DNA of 8,889 bases, taken from positions 1 through 8,889 of the forward strand of contig JAAVAG010000104.1 in assembly GCA_014804185.1 (NCBI GenBank). The letters are read 5' to 3'. How positions within the stretch are numbered: the stretch's first letter is position 1; each line of letters starts with the position of its first letter. The notes under the pieces were generated by a model that ran no database searches, was not told where the DNA came from, and saw only the letters and a list, made by a program, of their open reading frames with translations. This DNA comes from Lachnospiraceae bacterium (GTDB lineage Bacteria > Bacillota > Clostridia > Lachnospirales > Lachnospiraceae). The position numbers and the translations under genes are program-made. This document shows positions 5,744-8,889 of this stretch, piece after piece.

Positions 5744-8707
5744 ATGCTTGCGAAAATAAAAAAATACCAGCGAACGCTGTTGGTTATCCTGATTGTCATC
5801 GGTACAGGTATCATTCTGGCCGGTGGAATCGGCTATTTCTATATGTTACAGAGCAACCTGACAGCAAGCGCGATTCAGGATGTCATGAATGTGACTATGC
5901 AGCAGCAACAGGCGTTTGACAGTTTCATCTCCAGAGATCGGGAACGTCTGCACGAGTATGCGGACTATTTTTCCCAAAACTCCCATGACAATCCGGAGGA
6001 AATCCGGAATCTGCTTCCTCTACTTAGAGAAACGGACGCGGCATGTGTGGTTATCTGCCTTGACGAGGGCTGGGCGTGCAACAGCATGCTTGACGGAGTT
6101 TTCCAACTGGATGAGGATGAACTGAACACCTACCGCAGCCTTTCCTCCAGTGGAATCCGCGATAACTTTATCGGGGTATTCTCCGGCGCCTCCAAGTTCG
6201 GTTATTACGAGACATTCACTTTCAGCGATGGACATAAAGGATTGATCGAAAAGGGCTATGACCGCAGTATGATGCCGGAGACTTTCACGCTCTCCCTTTA
6301 CAACGGCCAGGGCTACGGCTACATATTGGATCGAAACGGAGACATCCTGCTGCGGTCTGTTCAGATGAGCGGCAGTCAGGTTTATGACAATGTATTCGAT
6401 GCTCTCACCAATACCCATAATCCTCAGGAAGATATCGATGCCCTAAGGGCTGCAATCAATCAGCATGAGACCGGCAGTATCATCTTTGAGGGAGACAACG
6501 GTAGATTCATCTACACTTTCACCCCTGTGAAGAGCGTGGAAAACTGGGAGCTGCTCTCTATTGTGCCGGTGGATGCAATTCGGGCCGAGTCGGACAAAAT
6601 CATGCGGAGCTCCCGGATAACATTGATACTTTTGGGCCTGGTTGCGGTTGTATGCGCTCTGTTCGGTATGCTGATCCGGCGTACCAACAGGGATATGGAA
6701 GCCAAGGACCAGGAGGTAAAATACCAGACCCAGCTGTTTCATATCTTTACCACATATCTCTCCAACAATACGGACGATATGTATATGATGCTGGATCATG
6801 AAACGGAAAGGCTGGAGTATGTCAGCCCCAACGTGGAGCGGGTACTGGGGGTAAGCCGGGAGAACGTGATCGACGCATTTGAGGCTTCCGATATGTCCGC
6901 GGATTCCGAGGCCGCCAAAGCTTATTATGCCGAGATCAACGCATTGACACCGGGCCAGTCATCGAAGCCTCGGAGAACCGAACGCATCAATCCCAAAACC
7001 GGGGAACATAAATATTTTCTGGAAAGTGCCTATTGTGCCGTTATCCAGGGCCGTGTCAAACGGGTAGTCTATATTTCCGACCGCACCAAAGAACGGAAAG
7101 CTCAGGACTCCCTGTCGGAGGCGCTGCATATGGCCCAGGCCGCCAGCGCTGCCAAGAGCGCTTTCTTAAGCAATGTCAGCCACGATATCAGGACACCCAT
7201 GAACTCTATTATCGGTTTCCTGACCCTGATACGGGATGAGGCGGACAATCCGGAACTGGTGAAAGAATACAGCCAGCGCATCGACGCCGCCAGCCAGCAC
7301 CTGCTGGGACTGATCAACGATGTGCTGGATATGAACAAGATCGAAAGCGGCAGCGCCACGCTGAACATCTCCGAGATGAACCTGGCGGAGATTATCGATG
7401 AGATCAACACGATCATCCGCCACCAGACCAGGGACAGGAACCAGACCTTTGATATTTTTGTCTCCCACATGCGCTATGAGCACCTGCTGGGCGACAAGCT
7501 GCGGATCAACCAGGTTCTAATCAATCTGTTGTCCAATGCCGTAAAGTACACGCCGGAGAACGGAACCATACAGCTGCGCGTGGAAGAACTTCCCCAGATA
7601 GTGGACAATTACAGCCGCATCCGCTTTACCGTCAGCGATAACGGAATGGGCATGAGCGAGGATTACTTAAAAGTGATATTTGATCCCTTTACCCGGGAGG
7701 AGACGGAAGTCATCCACCAGATCCAGGGAACCGGACTGGGCATGGCCATCACCAAGAGCCTGGTGGATCTGATGGGCGGCAATATCCAGGTAAAGAGCGA
7801 ACTGGGAAAGGGAAGCACTTTCATGGTGGAACTGCAGCTGCGCATTCAGGAGCGCGAGGAGGAGGATCCCGGGTTCTGGAAAGATCACAAAGTGACAAAG
7901 ATGATTGTGGCGGACGACGATGAGGAAATCTGCCGCAATATCGTAAAGGCCATGTCCCGGACAGGCGTGACTGTGGACTATGCTACCGACGGCGGGACGG
8001 CTGTCGCTATGATGCGATCCGCCCGAAAGGCGGGCAACCCCTACAACCTGATTCTTCTGGACTGGCAGATGCCGAATATGAACGGCGTGGAGACGGCCCG
8101 GCTGATTCGAAAAAATTATCCTGATAATATTCCCATCTTTTTCTTCACTGCCTACGACTGGAGCGAGATCGAGCATGAGGCGGCAGAGATCGGCGTGAAC
8201 CATTTTATGCCCAAGCCTTTCTTTATGAGTACCTTTAAGGATGCGATCCGCCGGGTGATGGGCAGCCAGGAAAAGAAAGAAGAAAAAAGGAGCAATGTGG
8301 TGGAGGGCATGCACATTCTGGTGGTGGATGATCTGGCGGCCAACCGGCTGATTCTGGTAAAAATCCTCAGCACGCTGGGAGCCGACTGCGATACCGCCTG
8401 CAACGGCCAGGAGGCGGCGGAAAAGTTTTCGGCCTCCCAGCCAGGGGAATACGATCTGATCCTGATGGATGTACAGATGCCTGTGATGGACGGCTATACC
8501 GCTACCAGGACAATCCGCGGCAGCAGCCACCCCTCAGCCCTGGCCGTGCCGATTATCGCCATGACAGCAAATGCCTTTGCAGACGATGTGCGGAACGCCA
8601 TCGAGTCCGGCATGAATGCCCATGTGGCCAAGCCGGTTCAGCGGGATAAGCTGTGCGCCACGATTCAGCAGGTGCTGGAGGACCAGGAACAGTCAAAAAA
8701 AAGATAA
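5744..8707 (+). CDS. membrane hybrid sensor histidine kinase with PAS and two receiver domains
   Basis: The 987-residue protein starts at an ATG eight bases after AAGGAGGT (5728-5735). Order: membrane segment (about 11-33), extracytoplasmic sensor of about 255 residues (34-290, ending in a PAS-like GYGYILDRNGDILLRS fold, probably Cache type), second membrane segment (291-311), no obvious HAMP, then PAS (about 344-453). The HisKA H-box FLSNVSHDIRTPMN carries the likely phosphorylated H480. The ATPase domain shows the N-box (N594, N598), DNGMGM (632-637), FDPFTRE (646-652) and GTGLGM (662-667). Receiver 1 (about 718-840) has D724-D726, acceptor D773, T802 and K824. Receiver 2 (about 856-978) has D862/D863, acceptor D909, T941 and K963. 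All key residues are present, so it should be active. No HPt or DNA-binding output is attached, so a separate phosphotransfer partner is expected. The signal is unknown. Confidence 0.96.
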   Translation: MLAKIKKYQRTLLVILIVIGTGIILAGGIGYFYMLQSNLTASAIQDVMNVTMQQQQAFDSFISRDRERLHEYADYFSQNSHDNPEEIRNLLPLLRETDAACVVICLDEGWACNSMLDGVFQLDEDELNTYRSLSSSGIRDNFIGVFSGASKFGYYETFTFSDGHKGLIEKGYDRSMMPETFTLSLYNGQGYGYILDRNGDILLRSVQMSGSQVYDNVFDALTNTHNPQEDIDALRAAINQHETGSIIFEGDNGRFIYTFTPVKSVENWELLSIVPVDAIRAESDKIMRSSRITLILLGLVAVVCALFGMLIRRTNRDMEAKDQEVKYQTQLFHIFTTYLSNNTDDMYMMLDHETERLEYVSPNVERVLGVSRENVIDAFEASDMSADSEAAKAYYAEINALTPGQSSKPRRTERINPKTGEHKYFLESAYCAVIQGRVKRVVYISDRTKERKAQDSLSEALHMAQAASAAKSAFLSNVSHDIRTPMNSIIGFLTLIRDEADNPELVKEYSQRIDAASQHLLGLINDVLDMNKIESGSATLNISEMNLAEIIDEINTIIRHQTRDRNQTFDIFVSHMRYEHLLGDKLRINQVLINLLSNAVKYTPENGTIQLRVEELPQIVDNYSRIRFTVSDNGMGMSEDYLKVIFDPFTREETEVIHQIQGTGLGMAITKSLVDLMGGNIQVKSELGKGSTFMVELQLRIQEREEEDPGFWKDHKVTKMIVADDDEEICRNIVKAMSRTGVTVDYATDGGTAVAMMRSARKAGNPYNLILLDWQMPNMNGVETARLIRKNYPDNIPIFFFTAYDWSEIEHEAAEIGVNHFMPKPFFMSTFKDAIRRVMGSQEKKEEKRSNVVEGMHILVVDDLAANRLILVKILSTLGADCDTACNGQEAAEKFSASQPGEYDLILMDVQMPVMDGYTATRTIRGSSHPSALAVPIIAMTANAFADDVRNAIESGMNAHVAKPVQRDKLCATIQQVLEDQEQSKKR

Positions 8708-8741
8708 GCGTATACATATAGGTACTGACGTCGCATATGGC

Positions 8742-8781
8742 AAAGCAAAATGGAGTCCGGCCGGACTCCATTTTGCTTTTT
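8742..8781 (+). terminator. intrinsic terminator with 38-bp perfect palindrome
   Basis: The arms AAAGCAAAATGGAGTCCGG (8742-8760) and CCGGACTCCATTTTGCTTT (8761-8779) are exact reverse complements with no spacer, and are followed by a T run (8777-8781). In RNA this folds as a long hairpin with a tetraloop-sized tip. It begins 35 bases after the kinase stop. On the minus strand it is followed by only three T residues, so it may also work, less well, for a gene entering from the right. Confidence 0.93.
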
Positions 8782-8802
8782 CAATTCTCCAATTTCCGGC
8801 AG

Positions 8803-8889
8803 TCAATACGCAATCATCGGAATGGATTCCGCTTCCTTTTGGCTTCTCTGCTCCCGCCCCGCTGCTATCCTGTAAATCCGGCCGCTGCA
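8803..8889 (-). CDS. possible C-terminal end of a gene entering from the right edge
   Basis: The minus strand is open from the right edge for 28 codons and stops with TGA at 8805-8803. The last residues read GREQRSQKEAESIPMIAY. The pattern R-I...R....(E)..SIPMIA faintly resembles the stretch of a receiver domain up to its fifth strand (usually IPIIA(M/L)TAN). A complete receiver would continue about 30 residues further, so this would be a truncated or broken copy if real. The position fits a convergent gene sharing the palindromic terminator. Only 87 bases are visible and an open frame this short can occur by chance; non-coding sequence is the alternative. Confidence 0.35.
   Translation of the reverse strand, partial: CSGRIYRIAAGREQRSQKEAESIPMIAY

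Noticed and set aside
5768..5779. Short hairpin CAGCGAACGCTG near the kinase start
   Set aside because: It has a five-base stem with a two-base loop inside coding sequence and no T-run; likely chance.
7667..8530. Minus-strand open frame of 287 codons
   Set aside because: It is antisense to the ATPase and receiver domains of the hybrid kinase, and its protein is rich in His and Gln without recognisable motifs.

Overview
The window looks like chromosome from a Gram-positive Clostridia-type bacterium, most likely of the Lachnospiraceae. This is an inference from roughly 50% GC, strong AGGAGG-type ribosome binding sites, sigma-A-like promoters, a BlaI/BlaR1-family pair, and a membrane hybrid kinase of a style common in gut Clostridia. 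No mobile element, CRISPR array, tRNA or rRNA was seen. Five genes are well supported, and a possible sixth is clipped at the right edge.

Left part (1-1530, minus strand): an antirepressor/repressor operon. blaI (1094-1462) encodes a BlaI/MecI winged-helix repressor. It overlaps by one base (TGATG) with a BlaR1/MecR1-like M56 membrane metalloprotease (1-1094) that runs off the left edge. Upstream is a clear promoter (TTGACA, 17 bp, TAGACT) with two dyad operators. One is a perfect 16-bp palindrome just downstream of the start point; the other lies between -35 and -10. This is the classic layout for BlaI autoregulation. The target need not be a beta-lactamase: none is visible here, and the sensor's outer domain is outside the window.

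Middle (1531-5585): a large cytoplasmic ankyrin-repeat protein (1696-3735, plus) with its own promoter, facing glmS (3759-5585, minus). glmS encodes glucosamine-6-phosphate synthase, the first step of UDP-GlcNAc and peptidoglycan precursor synthesis. The two stop codons are 23 bp apart with no visible terminator. No glmS ribozyme is visible upstream of glmS.

Right part (5586-8889): a 158-bp divergent promoter region separates glmS from a 987-residue membrane hybrid histidine kinase (5744-8707, plus). Its order is: transmembrane segment, extracytoplasmic sensor, transmembrane segment, PAS, HisKA, HATPase, then two receiver domains. A 38-bp perfect palindrome with a T-tract ends this transcript. 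Beyond it a minus-strand reading frame enters from the right edge and stops at 8803; its last residues faintly resemble part of a receiver domain.

A common theme may be cell-envelope sensing: a BlaR1-like sensor, a cell-wall precursor enzyme and a membrane kinase. Each appears to be transcribed separately, however, so a functional link is only a suggestion. I found no convincing new system. The best leads are the unclassified ankyrin protein with an embedded cysteine cluster, the well-resolved BlaI operator pair with an unknown sensor target, and the palindrome within the overlapping glmS/kinase promoters.
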